10,214 bases of DNA from an uncultured Flavobacteriaceae bacterium. GTDB taxonomy: Bacteria; Bacteroidota; Bacteroidia; Flavobacteriales; Flavobacteriaceae. The notes beneath the pieces were generated by a model, which worked only from the letters and a program-made list of their open reading frames with translations, had not been told where the DNA came from and did not search any database. Shown piece after piece: positions 9,073-10,214 of this stretch. Both the position numbers and the translations under genes were made by a program. Every line of letters starts with the position of its first letter. The first letter of the stretch is position 1. The DNA is taken from the NCBI GenBank assembly GCA_947311815.1, contig CAMZMA010000122.1, forward strand, positions 1 through 10,214. Reading direction: 5' to 3'.

Positions 9073-9135
9073 AAGTTTTTAGTTTTTTTTAACAAAAGAA
9101 AAAGGATTGCCTTATTTTTACAAAAAATTTAGAAT

Positions 9136-10107
9136 TTGGACATTTCAATTTATCAAAAAGCGTTTTTAGAGTATTTACAATCACAAAAAATTGTAAGAGA
9201 CCCCAAAAACCTCTACACACCTATTGATTATATTTTACAATTAGGAGGAAAACGCATAAGACCTTTATTAACATTACTTGCTGCGGATATTTTTTCTGAC
9301 ACACATACAGATGCTTTACCTGCAGCAATGGCAGTAGAAACGTTTCATAATTTTACATTAATTCATGATGATATTATGGACGATGCGCCTCTAAGACGTG
9401 GGAAGCAAACGGTTCATGAAAAATGGAATTTAAATACAGGTGTGCTTTCTGGTGATGCGATGTTGATTTTAGCCTATCAGTATTTTGAAAATTACAATCC
9501 TGTAACTTTTCAAAAATTGGCAAAATTATTTAGCAAAACAGCGTTAGAAGTTTGCGACGGACAGCAATTAGATGTAGATTTTGAAACCCGAAATGATGTA
9601 ACTATTGATGAGTACATTGATATGATTCGTTTGAAAACATCTGTTTTAGTGGCAGCAGCTTTAAAAATGGGTGCTATTGTTGCCGATGCTACAAATAAAG
9701 AAGCCGATTTAATTTATTTATATGGCGTAAATTTAGGAATCGCTTTTCAATTACAAGACGATTATTTAGATACGTACGGAAATCCTGAAACTTTTGGCAA
9801 GCAAGTTGGTGGCGATATTATTGAAAATAAAAAAACTATTTTATATATTAAAGCATTAGAACTTGCCTCTAAAGAAGATAAAAAAATACTTTTTAATCTT
9901 TATAACCAAAAAAATAAGGACAATTCTGACAAAATTAAAGAAGTTGTTCGTGTTTTTTCATCAGTTGATATCCCTAATTTCATTAAAAATGAAATAGAAA
10001 TTTATACTAAAAAAGCACTTGAATGTGTTGATTTACTCACGGTTTCTGAAATTAATAAAGAAAAATTAAAGTCCTTTGCGATAAATTTAATGCGTAGAGA
10101 GGTTTAA
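9136..10107 (+). CDS. Trans-polyprenyl diphosphate synthase (FPP/GGPP synthase-like)
   Basis: The 323-residue enzyme adds isopentenyl diphosphate to allylic diphosphates in the cytoplasm. All family motifs are present: GGKRIRP (37-43), the first Asp-rich motif DDIMD (78-82) followed by LRRG (86-89), K167-T168, FQLQDDYLD (204-212) with the second Asp-rich motif DDYLD, and GKQVGGDIIENKKT (221-234). The residue five before the first Asp is Phe73, and the first motif has no two-residue insert. In known families this combination fits short-chain GGPP-like enzymes, but product length cannot be settled by eye. The start is TTG at 9136: an in-frame TAG at 9130 rules out any earlier start, and the TTG gives the MDI... 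N-terminus usual for flavobacterial homologues. It is transcribed divergently from the efflux operon. Likely products feed menaquinone, carotenoid or lipid-carrier synthesis. Confidence 0.93.
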   Translation: MDISIYQKAFLEYLQSQKIVRDPKNLYTPIDYILQLGGKRIRPLLTLLAADIFSDTHTDALPAAMAVETFHNFTLIHDDIMDDAPLRRGKQTVHEKWNLNTGVLSGDAMLILAYQYFENYNPVTFQKLAKLFSKTALEVCDGQQLDVDFETRNDVTIDEYIDMIRLKTSVLVAAALKMGAIVADATNKEADLIYLYGVNLGIAFQLQDDYLDTYGNPETFGKQVGGDIIENKKTILYIKALELASKEDKKILFNLYNQKNKDNSDKIKEVVRVFSSVDIPNFIKNEIEIYTKKALECVDLLTVSEINKEKLKSFAINLMRREV

Positions 10108-10119
10108 GTTTTAAATGTA

Positions 10120-10150
10120 TTTGTAAAATGTAAAAATAGTAGTACATTTG
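10120..10150 (+). promoter_or_regulatory. Consensus Bacteroidota promoter for the tRNA gene
   Basis: TTTG at 10120-10123 and TACATTTG (TAnnTTTG) at 10143-10150 are separated by 19 bases, which matches both elements and the spacing of the Bacteroidota housekeeping promoter exactly. The predicted start, about 5 bases downstream, is roughly 9 bases before the mature tRNA 5' end at 10165. The promoter lies entirely after the prenyl synthase stop. Confidence 0.8.
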
Positions 10151-10164
10151 CCGACTATTAGTTT

Positions 10165-10214
10165 GGACCCATAGCTCAGTTGGTTAGAGCATCTGACTCA
10201 TAATCAGAGGGTCG
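10165..10214 (+). tRNA. tRNA with anticodon CAT (elongator Met or Ile2), 3' end cut by window
   Basis: The visible parts are the acceptor 5' strand GGACCCA (10165-10171), the D arm GCTC-AGTTGGTTA-GAGC (10174-10190), and the anticodon arm TCTGA-CTCATAA-TCAGA (10192-10208) with anticodon CAT at 10199-10201. The variable loop then begins; the T arm and acceptor 3' strand lie beyond the window. CAT can mean elongator tRNA-Met or tRNA-Ile2, whose C34 is changed to lysidine by TilS. The C4-C5 in the acceptor strand resemble the E. coli Ile2 pattern more than its tRNA-Met, but that is weak evidence in another phylum. The initiator type is unlikely. Confidence 0.9.

Noticed and set aside
9023..9073. 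N-terminal extension of the TetR regulator to the ATG at 9073
   Set aside because: It adds 17 residues before the normal family start, crosses the likely promoter, and would place the start codon inside the region of the inverted repeat.
9080..9138. A plus-strand promoter for the prenyl synthase (TAGTTTTT at 9080, TATTTTTA at 9113, TAGAATTTG at 9130)
   Set aside because: Each deviates from TAnnTTTG, and none has a TTG or TTTG at the right distance except the last, which runs into the start codon. I cannot support a specific promoter.
1..10214. CRISPR arrays, insertion sequences, attachment sites, phage or defence genes
   Set aside because: No spaced direct repeats, transposase-like frames or terminal inverted repeats were seen. 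The genes are ordinary secretion, efflux and isoprenoid genes.

Overview
The window looks like a piece of a Flavobacteriaceae-type Bacteroidota chromosome. The DNA is AT-rich. It carries a protein with a type IX secretion (T9SS) C-terminal sorting domain of flavobacterial style. Two promoters match the Bacteroidota form (TTTG or TTG, about 18-19 bases, then TAnnTTTG). The genus cannot be fixed from the sequence; a marine flavobacterium is my inference.

Layout. (1) Positions 1-2312, plus strand: the 3' part of a large secreted or surface protein gene. It has a choice-of-anchor-D-like end, a jelly-roll-like module, a low-complexity beta-rich region and a T9SS sorting domain. The reading frame is broken at a run of seven G (445-451); one more G would restore it. 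(2) Positions 2331-2367: a strong hairpin terminator that can serve both converging transcription units. (3) Positions 9022 down to 2412, minus strand: a tight four-gene operon encoding a TetR-family repressor, a TolC-family outer-membrane channel, a lipoprotein membrane-fusion protein and an RND inner-membrane pump. Gaps between the genes are only 6, 10 and 4 bases. (4) Positions 9023-9135: a divergent intergenic region with a perfect 10-bp-arm inverted repeat over the tetR promoter. (5) Positions 9136-10107, plus strand: a trans-polyprenyl diphosphate synthase that appears to start at TTG. (6) Positions 10120-10214: a consensus promoter and the 5' two thirds of a tRNA gene with anticodon CAT, cut by the window end.

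How it works together. The operon encodes a complete tripartite efflux machine plus its own regulator. The repressor probably binds the inverted repeat and shuts off its own gene and the pump until a ligand is sensed. The substrate cannot be read from sequence. The prenyl synthase makes isoprenoid diphosphates for quinones, carotenoids or cell-wall lipid carrier; a link to the pump is only positional.

I did not find a clearly new biological system here. The points most worth checking are the G7 frameshift (error, phase variation or true inactivation), the operator-like palindrome, the non-ATG start of the prenyl synthase, and the unusual membrane architecture and proton-relay residues of the RND pump.
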